Of a stretch of 64,000 bases of DNA, positions 45,068-53,839 are shown piece after piece. The notes below the pieces were generated by a model, which searched no databases, was not told the DNA's origin, and worked only from the letters and a program-made list of their open reading frames with translations. Source of the DNA: Candidatus Kryptonium thompsonii. GTDB lineage: Bacteria; Bacteroidota; Ignavibacteria; Kryptoniales; Kryptoniaceae. The first letter of the stretch is position 1. Each line of letters opens with the position of its first letter. The DNA lies in assembly GCA_001442925.1 (NCBI GenBank), contig LDXX01000005.1, positions 62,001 through 126,000 on the forward strand. The letters are read 5' to 3'. A program made the translations under genes and the position numbers.

Positions 45068-45090
45068 GCCGAAACCAAATTGGTTTCGGC
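45068..45090 (-). terminator. Terminator or attenuator hairpin between pyrR and pyrB
   Basis: A 9-bp stem GCCGAAACC/GGTTTCGGC (extendable by two A-T pairs), followed on the minus strand by TTTTTTG. It lies one base after the pyrR stop and would end most transcripts before pyrB, so it may be the control point through which PyrR acts. I could not find the PyrR-binding consensus with confidence. Confidence 0.75.
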
Positions 45091-45091
45091 T

Positions 45092-45610
45092 TCAATCCTC
45101 TTCAACTAAAAGAACCAAATCTTCTCCATCCACTTCTTTTAATTTAACCTTCACTCTTTCATTTAAACTCGTTTTCACCCTCCTTCCAACGAAATCAGCC
45201 TGAATTGGGAGTTCCCTACCACCACGATCAACCAAAACAACAAGTTGAACTGTTTTCGGCCTTCCAAAATCCATCAATTCATCAAGAGCAGCTCTTACTG
45301 TCCTACCCGTAAAAAGAACATCATCAACAAGAATTATATCTTTATCGTCAATAGCAAAATCAATTTCAGTCGTCTTAACTTCAGGTTGCCGCAATTTCAG
45401 TCTCACATCATCTCGATAAAAAGTTATGTCAAGAATTCCAACAGGAATTTGATTGTTTTCAAGCCTTGAAGTTTTTTCAGCGATTCTTTTTGCGAGAAAT
45501 TCGCCCCTTGTTCTTATCCCAACGATTGCAAGATTTTTCGAACCTTTATTTCTCTCAACGATTTCATGAGCTAATCTGTTAAGAGTCCGTTCGATATCCT
45601 CCGCATCCAT
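45092..45610 (-). CDS. pyrR: Bifunctional pyr regulator PyrR / uracil phosphoribosyltransferase
   Basis: PyrR binds pyr mRNA in response to UMP and has weak uracil phosphoribosyltransferase activity. The PRPP loop is DIILVDDVLFTGRTVRAA; IVGIRTRGEFLAKRIAEK and VDRGGRELPIQADFVGR are family blocks. The ATG at 45610, behind AAGGAGAAAATA, gives 172 residues, the normal length; an upstream start at 45718 would add 36 atypical residues and cover the promoter. It is first in the pyrR-(hairpin)-pyrB-pyrC run. Confidence 0.93.
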   Translation of the reverse strand: MDAEDIERTLNRLAHEIVERNKGSKNLAIVGIRTRGEFLAKRIAEKTSRLENNQIPVGILDITFYRDDVRLKLRQPEVKTTEIDFAIDDKDIILVDDVLFTGRTVRAALDELMDFGRPKTVQLVVLVDRGGRELPIQADFVGRRVKTSLNERVKVKLKEVDGEDLVLLVEED

Positions 45611-45658
45611 TATTTTCTCCTTAACCTTCACCCTGCTCCAAGCATTAAAATTTTTGTA

Positions 45659-45687
45659 AAGATAAAAAGTTAAACCCAAAAAATCAA
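45659..45687 (-). promoter_or_regulatory. Sigma-70 promoter of pyrR
   Basis: On the minus strand TTGATT (45682-45687), 17 bp, TATCTT (45659-45664). It leaves a leader of about 40 bases, too short for an attenuator ahead of pyrR. Confidence 0.6.
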
Positions 45688-45711
45688 ATATCTGGACTTT
45701 GCCAACTTTTC

Positions 45712-45740
45712 TTGACAATTTTTTCCAAATGATGTATATT
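45712..45740 (+). promoter_or_regulatory. Sigma-70 promoter of prfA
   Basis: TTGACA (45712-45717), 17 bp, TATATT (45735-45740). It is close to the canonical promoter and 31 bases before the GTG at 45771. It is divergent from the pyrR promoter, the two -35 boxes being 24 bp apart. Confidence 0.75.
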
Positions 45741-45770
45741 TATTTGCGCTAAAATAAAATTTCAACTGAA

Positions 45771-46835
45771 GTGTTCGAGAAACTCGAAAAACTAAAAAAG
45801 CGATACGAAGAGCTAACAAATCTTTTGTCGCAACCTGAGATCGTATCAAATTTTGAAACATACAAAGCGCTTTCAAAGGAACACCACGAACTTTCCGAAA
45901 TCGTTGAACTTTACAATAAATATCTTGAAACGCTGAAAACTTTAAATGAGACCAAGACATTCCAAAGAGAAATAAATGATCCCGAGCTTAAAGAACTTGC
46001 ACAGGAAGAGATAAATTCACTTCAAGAAAATCTCAAAGAACTTGAAGAGCAACTAAAAGAAGCTCTAATTCCCAAAGACCCAAATGATGCTAAAAATGCA
46101 ATCGTTGAAATTAGAGCTGGAACTGGGGGTGAGGAAGCTGCACTTTTCGCTGCGGATCTTTTCAGAATGTATTCAAGATATGCCGAAAAGAAAGGATGGA
46201 AGGTTGAAGTTGTGGATTTCAATGAAACAGGTCTCGGCGGATTTAAAGAGATAATTTTCTATGTCACTGGAAATAATGTCTATGGAACATTAAAATACGA
46301 AAGCGGAGTTCATAGAGTTCAAAGAGTTCCAATTACCGAATCAAGCGGAAGGATACACACATCCGCAGCAAGTGTGGTCGTCTTGCCTGAAGTAGAAGAT
46401 ATTGAAATAGAAATAAATCCGGACGATTTGAAAATTGAGTTCTATCGTGCAGGGGGGCACGGTGGGCAGAATGTCAACAAAGTTGAAACCGCAGTTAGAA
46501 TTACGCACATACCAACTGGGATCGTTGTTCAATGTCAGGATGAGCGCTCCCAGTTCAAAAACAGGGAAAAAGCGATGAAAATTTTAAGGTCGAGATTGTA
46601 CGATAAAATGCTAATGGAAAAAGAAGCTGAACTTGTAGCGCACAGGAGAAGCTTGGTCAAGACAGGTGATAGAAGCGAAAAAATAAGAACTTATAACTTT
46701 CCTCAAAATCGTGTAACCGATCATAGAATCAACTTAACACTTTATAACCTTCAAGATATCCTCGATGGAGAGCTTGACCCACTGATTGAAGCGTTAAAAC
46801 TTGCAGATAGAAAAGAAAAACTTGAACAAGGTTAA
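45771..46835 (+). CDS. prfA: Peptide chain release factor 1
   Basis: Terminates translation at UAA and UAG. The GGQ catalytic loop ([13 protein letters not shown]) is intact, and the recognition region has PIT ([16 protein letters not shown]), the RF1-type PxT rather than the RF2 SPF motif. N-terminal coiled coil ([17 protein letters not shown]). The start is a GTG. 354 residues is normal. It ends 5 bases before the convergent YceI gene. Confidence 0.96.
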   Translation: MFEKLEKLKKRYEELTNLLSQPEIVSNFETYKALSKEHHELSEIVELYNKYLETLKTLNETKTFQREINDPELKELAQEEINSLQENLKELEEQLKEALIPKDPNDAKNAIVEIRAGTGGEEAALFAADLFRMYSRYAEKKGWKVEVVDFNETGLGGFKEIIFYVTGNNVYGTLKYESGVHRVQRVPITESSGRIHTSAASVVVLPEVEDIEIEINPDDLKIEFYRAGGHGGQNVNKVETAVRITHIPTGIVVQCQDERSQFKNREKAMKILRSRLYDKMLMEKEAELVAHRRSLVKTGDRSEKIRTYNFPQNRVTDHRINLTLYNLQDILDGELDPLIEALKLADRKEKLEQG

Positions 46836-46840
46836 AAGGA

Positions 46841-47389
46841 TTACTTGGGCAAGTTGAATTTTGCATAAATATAAATTTTTAAAATATCATCAGTTGGGAT
46901 AAACAAAAGCGCTGGCCTTTTCACTTTAAATTCTGTTAAACTTATCTGAAACTCACCCTCAACTATCAATGAGTTCCCTTCTCTTTTCATTTTTCCTTTC
47001 ATAGCTATCTCCCTCGTTTGTCCATGAAATGTTAACAGTCCTACAACGGTTATATCATCGCTCTCCAATTGCACATTGGTGCTTTTGAAACTTACAGTTG
47101 GATATTTCAACGCCTCAATAACCTCCATTGCGTGAGAATCACGGTTCGAATTCCCACTATTAAACTTAGCAACCTCAGCAACTGCTTCGGCTCTCAGTAT
47201 CTTCCCCTGTCCAGCATCGAGTTCAATCAAAAACTTAACATCATTGTTTATCGCCCTTACGGAGTGAAGCGGATGCCTGAGAAAATATTGAGCGTAAGAT
47301 GCGCCCTTTCCAGCTTCTACTAAGACACTCTGAGAAAACATTGTTGAAAATAAAAACACCAATAAAACAAATACCGATAAAACTTTCAT
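46841..47389 (-). CDS. YceI family periplasmic lipid-binding protein
   Basis: An exported YceI-like lipocalin-fold protein with a signal peptide (ending near FSQS) and the family core FLIELDAGQGKILRAEA, AMEVIEALKYPTVSFKST and GLLTFHGQTREIAMKG. Relatives bind polyisoprenoids or quinone-like molecules. It follows the membrane protein at 47412-48023, and such YceI-membrane protein pairs are common, hinting at lipid or electron carrier handling. Confidence 0.9.
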   Translation of the reverse strand: MKVLSVFVLLVFLFSTMFSQSVLVEAGKGASYAQYFLRHPLHSVRAINNDVKFLIELDAGQGKILRAEAVAEVAKFNSGNSNRDSHAMEVIEALKYPTVSFKSTNVQLESDDITVVGLLTFHGQTREIAMKGKMKREGNSLIVEGEFQISLTEFKVKRPALLFIPTDDILKIYIYAKFNLPK

Positions 47390-47411
47390 TTTTACCTCTG
47401 CTGATTTGTTT

Positions 47412-48023
47412 TCACTTAAAAAACGTAACTACAATCATCGCTCCTGTTAAAGAAGCAAGTGTTATATAACCAGAAACTCTGTGAATCTGCCTTAGTCTAG
47501 CTGCCTTATCTGGGTCTAAGGTTTTCCTTGTGGATAAGCCTAAAATTGGTGTTGAAAGCATGCCTGCGAAATGAACCCAAGCAAGCGCTTTATGAATTGA
47601 AATTGAACTTGTCTCTTTTTCACGCCGAACAAGAGGTGGAGGAGAAAACAAAGAAAGCGAAGCTGTTAAATAATACGAAACAACTGTCGCTCTGACAAAA
47701 CCTCTATGCTTGTTAATAAGTTCATATTTGCCATTGAAAACCTGCTGCCCATAGTAAACAGTCATAGCCATTAAACCAACCGTGACAAACCCACCCAACT
47801 GATGAAGCGATAACATCGTTCTCCTTAACTTCAATTCTTTCTCCCTTGATTCCATCGTAAGAGGCGCAATCCCAATGATTCTAAATAATCCTTGCTTCCC
47901 CCACAGTGTTTTTTCGACCAAGCTTAACTTCTTAGGCAATAAATCAAACGAAGCGGTATCTGATTGAGGATGCAAAAATTGAACAAAGAAAAAAAGAAAT
48001 ATCAATATAAATCCCAACCGCAT
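47412..48023 (-). CDS. Exported/integral membrane protein with conserved-looking His, b-type cytochrome-like
   Basis: A 203-residue protein with a signal-like N terminus and four membrane segments. Histidines sit at the ends of the segments (LHQLGGF, KHRGFVRA, IHKALAWVHFAGM, HRVSGYITL), a layout like cytochrome b561-type four-helix proteins. Haem binding is therefore possible but unproven. It is just upstream of the YceI gene with 22 bases between. No exact family is recognised. Confidence 0.7.
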   Translation of the reverse strand: MRLGFILIFLFFFVQFLHPQSDTASFDLLPKKLSLVEKTLWGKQGLFRIIGIAPLTMESREKELKLRRTMLSLHQLGGFVTVGLMAMTVYYGQQVFNGKYELINKHRGFVRATVVSYYLTASLSLFSPPPLVRREKETSSISIHKALAWVHFAGMLSTPILGLSTRKTLDPDKAARLRQIHRVSGYITLASLTGAMIVVTFFK

Positions 48024-48091
48024 AGCACCTCCGTAATTTTTTGAAAACTAACTCAAAAGTTTTAACACCCCTTAAAGAGAAACTGTTCCAT

Positions 48092-49324
48092 CTACTCCCA
48101 CCTCAAAGCCTCAGATGGGTCAATGCTCGCTGCCCTTTTTGCTGGATAATAAGATGCGAATGAACAAAGAAAAATTGCAGCAAGCCAAACAGCAATAAAA
48201 TCTGTTAACTTCATTTCCACTGGAAGGGATGGAATTATATAAACTGTGGGATCAAGAGGAAAGATATGATATTTCTCCTGAATATAACAAACAATGAATC
48301 CAATCAAACTTCCAACGCTTGCCCCAGTTATGCCAATTATAATCCCCTCAAACATAAAAATTCTAACGATATCCGAGCTTTTTGCACCCATCGCCCTTAA
48401 AATTCCAATGTCTCTCGTTTTTTCAATAACCGACATAGTCAGGGAACCCAATATATTAAAAGTTGCGACAAAAATTATCAATGACAATATAACATACGCA
48501 ACCCATCTCTCAATCTGCATCACCGAATATAAATCCTTGTGAAGGTCATACCATGTTTTAACTTGAAATTCATTCCCAAGCCGTGATTGAATTATTTTCT
48601 TAACATCTTCAGATTTATCGATGTCATAGAGACGAATCTCAACGCCATTTATCTTCCCCCTCATGTCAAAAAGTTCCTGTGCAGATTTAAGCGATGTAAA
48701 AGCATAATATCCATCGTAATCTTTATTGTTTGATTCAAATATTCCAGAGACGACAAATTTTTTTACATTCGGTTGAACTAATCCAAACATAGATGAAAAA
48801 CTTGGACTAACGAGTGTCACAGTATCACCAAGAAGAGCATTTAATCTATCTGCTATCGTCAATCCCAGAATAATTTTAGGTAATTTATCCCCATCCGAAA
48901 GGTCAAAGTTTCCAAGAACTAACTTGCTTGGGAGCCCCGAAACAAGGTGTGCCTTTGTAGGATCTATGCCTTTAATATACAAAACTCGATTATTTCTATC
49001 TGAGATTAACATTGCTTTGCTTATAACAAAAGGAGCATATCCCCTAATTTGACTTATATCAGAGATTGCTCCTTCTATCTTTTTGAAATCCTCAGTGCTT
49101 AAATTTAACTTCTTTTCGATTCTTATATGCGGATCAAATTCTACGAGAATTTTCGTGACAAGTCCATTGAAACCATTGAAAACAGAAAGGACAATTATAA
49201 GTGCCGAAACACCAATAGTGACCCCGATAAACGATATTAAACTTATAATTGATACAAGAGTTATTTTTCTTTTCGAGCGAAGGTATCTCCAAGCGATGAA
49301 AGTTGTAAAGGGGAGCTTTAGCAT
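48092..49324 (-). CDS. LolC/LolE-family lipoprotein-releasing permease
   Basis: An FtsX-fold permease of the lipoprotein-release class: N-terminal FIAWRYLRSKRKITLVSIIS, first span FIGVTIGVSALIIVLSVFNG, periplasmic domain (about 45-265) and three C-terminal spans with TRDIGILRAMGAKSSDI and SIDPSEALRWE. It would extract lipoproteins from the inner membrane for LolA. The lolD ATPase is not adjacent. Single LolC/E (LolF-like) homodimeric systems exist in several phyla. Confidence 0.9.
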   Translation of the reverse strand: MLKLPFTTFIAWRYLRSKRKITLVSIISLISFIGVTIGVSALIIVLSVFNGFNGLVTKILVEFDPHIRIEKKLNLSTEDFKKIEGAISDISQIRGYAPFVISKAMLISDRNNRVLYIKGIDPTKAHLVSGLPSKLVLGNFDLSDGDKLPKIILGLTIADRLNALLGDTVTLVSPSFSSMFGLVQPNVKKFVVSGIFESNNKDYDGYYAFTSLKSAQELFDMRGKINGVEIRLYDIDKSEDVKKIIQSRLGNEFQVKTWYDLHKDLYSVMQIERWVAYVILSLIIFVATFNILGSLTMSVIEKTRDIGILRAMGAKSSDIVRIFMFEGIIIGITGASVGSLIGFIVCYIQEKYHIFPLDPTVYIIPSLPVEMKLTDFIAVWLAAIFLCSFASYYPAKRAASIDPSEALRWE

Positions 49325-49368
49325 ATCACAAACGCTTGCTTTAAAAAGACAAATCTACAACAAAACCA

Positions 49369-49392
49369 GGTAGCCACCCGAAAGTGGCTACC
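49369..49392 (-). terminator. Terminator after the subtilisin gene
   Basis: Nine-base-pair stem GGTAGCCAC/GTGGCTACC with a 6-base loop, followed by TGGTTTTG on the minus strand, 10 bases after the final stop codon of the broken protease gene. Confidence 0.75.
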
Positions 49393-49402
49393 TTGATTAA
49401 AT

Positions 49403-50653
49403 TTAATAGTTCCCAGCGTAAACTGACAATTTGGTTGTATTTTTTCTGTTTACACTCACCCATGCTTTCCCATCAGCAACTAAGCGATCGCGCACTTGTT
49501 GAGGGGTGGCGCTGGGATTTCCTGATAGATAAAGAGCAGCCGTCCCAGCGACATGAGGCGCAGCCATTGATGTTCCACTGAGAGTTGCAGTTGAACTACC
49601 GATATAAGTTGATAAAATCCTAACACCTGGAGCATTTATATCAAGCAATGAACCCCAGTTTGAAAATGTTGCAAACTTATTTGATTCATCATAAGCTCCA
49701 ACCGTGATTGCTTCTTTAACATGAGCAGGGCTGTAAAACTTCGCGTCTTATCCATCATTTCCAGCCGCAATCGCGTAAACAACCCCAGCATTAATTGAGT
49801 TTACAACTGCATAATCAAGCGAATTATACGAGGTCCCAGTTCTTGCACCAAGGCTCATGTTCGCAACCATCGGTAGATTTGGATTGTTAAGCTTTTGCTG
49901 GGTTACAAAATCAACACCAGCAATTACATTTGAAAACGTCCCCGAACCATCATCACCAAGAACCTTCACAGCAAAAAGCTCAACACCCGGTGCAACGCCA
50001 ACAACATAACTATTATCATCCTTAGCCCCAATTATTCCAGCGACGTGTGTACCATGACCATTCCCATCATCAGCTGTTCCCTTACCTGTAAAATCAACAC
50101 CACCAACAACATTTAAATCAGGATGATTTAATTGAATCCCAGTATCAATTACATAAACTCTAACCCCACTTACGCTTCCACTTCCATCTCCCGCCTTTGT
50201 TGAACTTATATCAGCATCAATTCTATCAATCCCCCACGGCAATGTTTGAGCAAAAGCATAGACAATTCCATCTTCCTCAATGTAATCTATCCTTGGATCG
50301 GCTCGCAAAGCAATAAGTTTATCCTCAGGGATTTCTGCAGCGAAACCTCTAATTGTATAGCGATAAACATGCTCAAGATTTAGACCATAAGTTGAAGCAA
50401 TTTCACCAGCAATTTTATTAACTGTTTGAGCGACACTTTTGAAATCACCTTTTGGCAAAACATTTTCCTTGAAGACAACGATATATTTCCCTGGGATCGT
50501 ATTTTCTGCTGATTTTATAACCGGTGCAAGCCCCTGTTGTTGTGTTTGACTGAACTGCTCTTGCTCAAAGGGTTGACTACATCCTGAAATCAACCCAATT
50601 AAAAATGAAATAACAAAGATTAAAGATATCGTGAGAATAACTCTCTTTTTCAT
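49403..50653 (-). pseudogene. Subtilisin-family (S8) lipoprotein protease interrupted by one in-frame TAA
   Basis: A secreted aqualysin/proteinase-K-type protease read as one frame of 417 codons. It has a lipoprotein signal (Cys25), an inhibitor I9 propeptide (about 52-135), catalytic D170 (YVIDTG), H200 (GNGHGTHVAG) and oxyanion N299 (AAGND). Codon 302 is TAA (49748-49750). The same frame then continues with family sequence (DAKFYSPAHVKEAITVGA) to the catalytic S362 (LSGTSMAAPHVAG) and a stop at 49403. No shift is needed. Family members usually carry Q, S or another residue here, and CAA to TAA is one transition. The product would lack the nucleophile unless read through. It could also be a recent mutation or a sequence error. 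Confidence 0.85.
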
Positions 50654-50698
50654 CTTATCTCTACCTCCAGTTTTTACCTTTGTTATCTAAAATTAAAA

Positions 50699-50719
50699 GC
50701 CCAGCCTTTAAGGCTGGGC
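50699..50719 (-). terminator. Terminator after the small barrel gene
   Basis: Stem GCCCAGCC/GGCTGGGC with a 5-base loop (TT and AA can also pair), followed on the minus strand by TTTTAATTTTA. It lies 26 bases after the stop at 50745 and separates that gene from the protease gene. Confidence 0.8.
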
Positions 50720-50744
50720 GAAAGGAAAAAACGTCAAACTACTT

Positions 50745-51251
50745 TTACTTCGTCGGCAAGGTATAAAGAACACCAACCCCAACATCCAAATAGTTTTTTG
50801 TCCCCACAACAGCTGAATACTTAAGGGTTCCAACAACCTTCACATTTGGCGCTGCGCTATAGGTGACAAATCCTCCAACTCCCCCAGTAATCTTTGTTGC
50901 GCTTTCTGGCTTGCTGACAAAAGCAACTCCCAAATCACCTAAAACCCCAAGCTCAACCTTGTCTTGAGTGTAAGCAGTGTAGCCCAAACCATACTTCACA
51001 GGGATGAATGTGTACTCTGCAGATTGATCCTCCTTCGGAAATGTCGTATAGCCAACTGAAAGTTGACCAGAAAATCCTTTCACCTTAAAAAAGCTTTCGG
51101 GAATATCATAACGATAATAAACGCTGCCTCCAAAACCAACCGTTGGCTTTGCAGTTCCATACCCAAGTGCTAATCCACCTCCAACCTCTCTCGATAAAGC
51201 GACACTACTTACTAATAAAGCTAAAGCCAAAAATAAAAAGAGCCCTCTCAT
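50745..51251 (-). CDS. Small outer-membrane beta-barrel protein
   Basis: A 168-residue exported protein with a clean signal peptide (FLALALLVSSVALS) and eight or so amphipathic strands (GGGLALGYGTAKPTVGFGGS, LDVGVGVLYTLP), as in OmpA/OmpW-like eight-stranded barrels. The specific family is not recognised. It stands alone between a perfect-spacing promoter and a terminator, suggesting a separately regulated, probably abundant protein. Confidence 0.7.
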   Translation of the reverse strand: MRGLFLFLALALLVSSVALSREVGGGLALGYGTAKPTVGFGGSVYYRYDIPESFFKVKGFSGQLSVGYTTFPKEDQSAEYTFIPVKYGLGYTAYTQDKVELGVLGDLGVAFVSKPESATKITGGVGGFVTYSAAPNVKVVGTLKYSAVVGTKNYLDVGVGVLYTLPTK

Positions 51252-51309
51252 ATTAACCTCCCTATTATTTTTAATTTTTGATTTTTGTTTATTTTTTTAC
51301 CACATCGTT

Positions 51310-51338
51310 ATTATACAAAATTTAAAAATAAAAGTCAA
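51310..51338 (-). promoter_or_regulatory. Strong sigma-70 promoter of the small barrel gene
   Basis: On the minus strand TTGACT (51333-51338), 17 bp, TATAAT (51310-51315). The -10 box is a perfect consensus. The leader is about 50 bases. Confidence 0.8.
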
Positions 51339-51700
51339 GAGGTGTAAATTTTTTTTAAGCATTTAATCAAAAGTTTAAATTTTCCCTATACAAAAAATAC
51401 ATAACCAGCGACCAAGTAACTCAATTCCGACCTCTAAAATTTCAATAAATTTAGTCTATCCCCTACGCTCTAATTAAATCCCATAAACATCACCCTGAAA
51501 CCTAATTTTAAAACTTTATAATCTTGCGATTCCCATTTTGATTTTAAAATAAAAAATTTGTATTATTAAGTGAATTCCACCAAAAAGGGTAATTCAAGAA
51601 TAGACAGAGAAAATGCGCAAGAAAAACATTGAAAGAATCACATCACCGGTATGTTTCAAAGGTTTGTATTTAAAAATAAATTCAATAGGTTTGATCCTTT
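51339..51700. other. Intergenic region between divergent genes
   Basis: About 360 AT-rich bases between the barrel promoter and the receiver-DHp gene. I see no clear promoter for the plus-strand gene, no inverted repeat and no RNA gene. A 33-codon plus-strand frame (51613-51714) overlaps the start of the next gene and is not convincing. Confidence 0.5.
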
Positions 51701-52420
51701 ATGGAAAAGGATAATGAAGTAATCAAAATCCTTTTGATTGAGGATGACCCAAATATCGCGGGTTTAATTAAGTATTATCTAAATTCATACAAAAAATATT
51801 CCTTCGCTGTCGACTGGGCTGAAACGGCGGAAAGGGGGATTGAAAAACTTTCCTTGGCAAATACTTATAATTTAATTTTGCTTGACTATTATCTCCCGGA
51901 AATGAATGGAATAGAGGTGCTTAAAATTATCAAATCGCGAAACATAGATACATTAGTGATAATGCTCTCAAGCGTAAAGGAAAAAGAAGTTATGAGCGAA
52001 GTTTTGAAACTTGGAGCCACTGATTACTATATGAAAGAAGATATCATTGGACCACTTTTACCCGTCATCGTAGCAAGCGCCATTGAAAAAGAAAATCTCA
52101 AAAAGCAAATTGAAAAAGATAAAGGCGAACAATCTCAAAAAATTGAAGCAATTCAAGAAATAGTTATTACTGTATCACATGAGATAAATAACCCACTTGC
52201 TGCAATAAAGCTTGCAACAAATATTTTGCTTAAAAAAGATCTCTCCCCCGATGTAAAAACATACATCAAAATAATCAAGGAAAGCACAGATAGAATTGAA
52301 CAAACTGTCTTAAAATTAAGGGAACTTAAAAGTGACCAAATCGTCCCATATGTAGGGAAGTTAAGAATGTTCGATTTATCAAATAAACCAGGTCACCAAC
52401 AAAGTGAAAGCAAAGAATGA
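51701..52420 (+). CDS. Receiver plus HisKA (DHp) protein lacking an ATPase domain
   Basis: Residues 1-125 form a receiver with phospho-acceptor D62 (LLDYYLPEMNG) and conserved K112. A helical linker leads to a HisKA dimerisation domain with H160 in ITVSHEINNPLAAIKLATNI. The protein ends at 239 with no HATPase_c domain; there is no frameshift to one, as the next gene starts at once in a different fold. It overlaps the NtrC-type gene by 4 bases. The layout suggests a phosphotransfer adaptor between an unknown kinase and that regulator (inference). Confidence 0.85.
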   Translation: MEKDNEVIKILLIEDDPNIAGLIKYYLNSYKKYSFAVDWAETAERGIEKLSLANTYNLILLDYYLPEMNGIEVLKIIKSRNIDTLVIMLSSVKEKEVMSEVLKLGATDYYMKEDIIGPLLPVIVASAIEKENLKKQIEKDKGEQSQKIEAIQEIVITVSHEINNPLAAIKLATNILLKKDLSPDVKTYIKIIKESTDRIEQTVLKLRELKSDQIVPYVGKLRMFDLSNKPGHQQSESKE

Positions 52421-53787
52421 GTGGAAAAAATGTTCAAGCAAAAATTTTAATTGTTGACGACGAAGAATACCTATGCGAGTTACTAAAAGATGAACTGCTC
52501 TCAACAAATCTCTTTGAAGTTGACATAGCAAATGATGGAGCGCAAGCGATAAATAAAATTCAGAGTAAAATTTACGATGTTGTCCTTCTTGATATAAAAA
52601 TGCCAAGGATTTCTGGAATTGAAGTTTTAAAGTTTATAAAAGAATATTCCCCGGATACAGAGGTGATAATGATAACAGCGCTTGGAGATATAAAACTTGC
52701 GGTTGAAACAATTAAACTCGGTGCATTCGATTTCATAACGAAACCATATAATTTTGATGAACTTCTCGTTTCAATTCAAAATGCGCTTGAAAAACGACAG
52801 CTTAAACTTCAAAACATATTAATGCAAAAGGAACTATCACATCTCACGCAAAGCGATGAAATAATTGGACAAAGCAAGGTATTTAAAGATGTACTTGACA
52901 TCGTTGCACGAGTGGCTGGAACTGACACAACAGTTTTAATTTACGGTGAAAGTGGAACTGGAAAAGAAGTTATAGCTCGCCTCATCCATAAAAACAGTTT
53001 GCGCAAGGATAAACCATTTGTCACAATAAATTGCGCCGCAATTCCAGATACACTTCTCGAATCAGAGCTATTTGGTTACGAAAAAGGAGCCTTCACAGAT
53101 GCTCACACATCAAAGCCAGGACTCGTAGAAATTGCAAACGGTGGGACCTTATTTCTTGATGAAATTGGTGATTTAAGTCAATATGTTCAACCAAAGTTAC
53201 TTAGATTTATTGAAACGGGTGAATTTAGAAGAGTTGGTGGGAACAACATCTTAAAAGTTGATGTGAGAATAATCTCAGCAACAAATAAAGATTTAAATGA
53301 AGAGGTTAAGAAAGGTAATTTCAGAGAGGACTTGCTCTATAGGCTAAATGTTGTGACGATTCGCCTTCCAGCTCTAAGAGAAAGAAAGGAAGACATTCCA
53401 TTGCTTGTTGAATATTTCCTCAACAAAAAGACGCGAGGAAGAAAAAAGATCAGCCCAGAGGCGATGCAAATTTTGATAAACTACGACTGGCCTGGGAATA
53501 TTCGAGAACTTGAAAATGTAGTTGAAAGAGCAGCGATACTTGCTAAAGACGACATAATAAAACCCGAAGACCTGGCGTTAAAACCTGAACTTAAAGAAGA
53601 TTACTATGCCAAACTTATGCGAAAACCTGTCAATACCCTTTCACTTGCTGAACTTGAAAAAATCCACATTGAAAATGTTTTAAAAGCAAACAACTGGAAT
53701 AAGTCAAAAACAGCTGAAATTCTTGGTATCAGTTTAAAAACCCTATATCTTAAATTAAAGCGCTATGGAATAAGTGAACCGTTTTAA
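52417..53787 (+). CDS. Sigma-54-dependent NtrC-type response regulator
   Basis: A transcription activator with receiver domain (D59 in LLDIKMP), AAA+ domain with Walker A GESGTGKE (177-184), the sigma-54-contacting GAFTDA loop (224-229) and a C-terminal Fis-type helix-turn-helix (NWNKSKTAEILGISLKTLYL). 456 residues is normal. Its target genes need sigma-54, which is not in this window. Phosphate probably comes via the adjacent receiver-DHp protein. I found no convincing -24/-12 promoter in the window. Confidence 0.93.
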   Translation: MSGKNVQAKILIVDDEEYLCELLKDELLSTNLFEVDIANDGAQAINKIQSKIYDVVLLDIKMPRISGIEVLKFIKEYSPDTEVIMITALGDIKLAVETIKLGAFDFITKPYNFDELLVSIQNALEKRQLKLQNILMQKELSHLTQSDEIIGQSKVFKDVLDIVARVAGTDTTVLIYGESGTGKEVIARLIHKNSLRKDKPFVTINCAAIPDTLLESELFGYEKGAFTDAHTSKPGLVEIANGGTLFLDEIGDLSQYVQPKLLRFIETGEFRRVGGNNILKVDVRIISATNKDLNEEVKKGNFREDLLYRLNVVTIRLPALRERKEDIPLLVEYFLNKKTRGRKKISPEAMQILINYDWPGNIRELENVVERAAILAKDDIIKPEDLALKPELKEDYYAKLMRKPVNTLSLAELEKIHIENVLKANNWNKSKTAEILGISLKTLYLKLKRYGISEPF

Positions 53788-53839
53788 TTTCTGGTTTTAA
53801 TCAATTTTTTAAAATAAAAAAACGGGGAGATGAAAATCT

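Noticed and set aside
49748-49750. Recoded stop as selenocysteine or pyrrolysine in the protease
   Set aside because: The codon is TAA, whereas Sec uses TGA and Pyl uses TAG, so these known recoding systems do not apply.
51613-51714. 33-codon plus-strand frame upstream of the receiver-DHp gene
   Set aside because: It overlaps the start of the real gene, has no ribosome-binding site, and its product has no visible pattern; length is within chance expectation.
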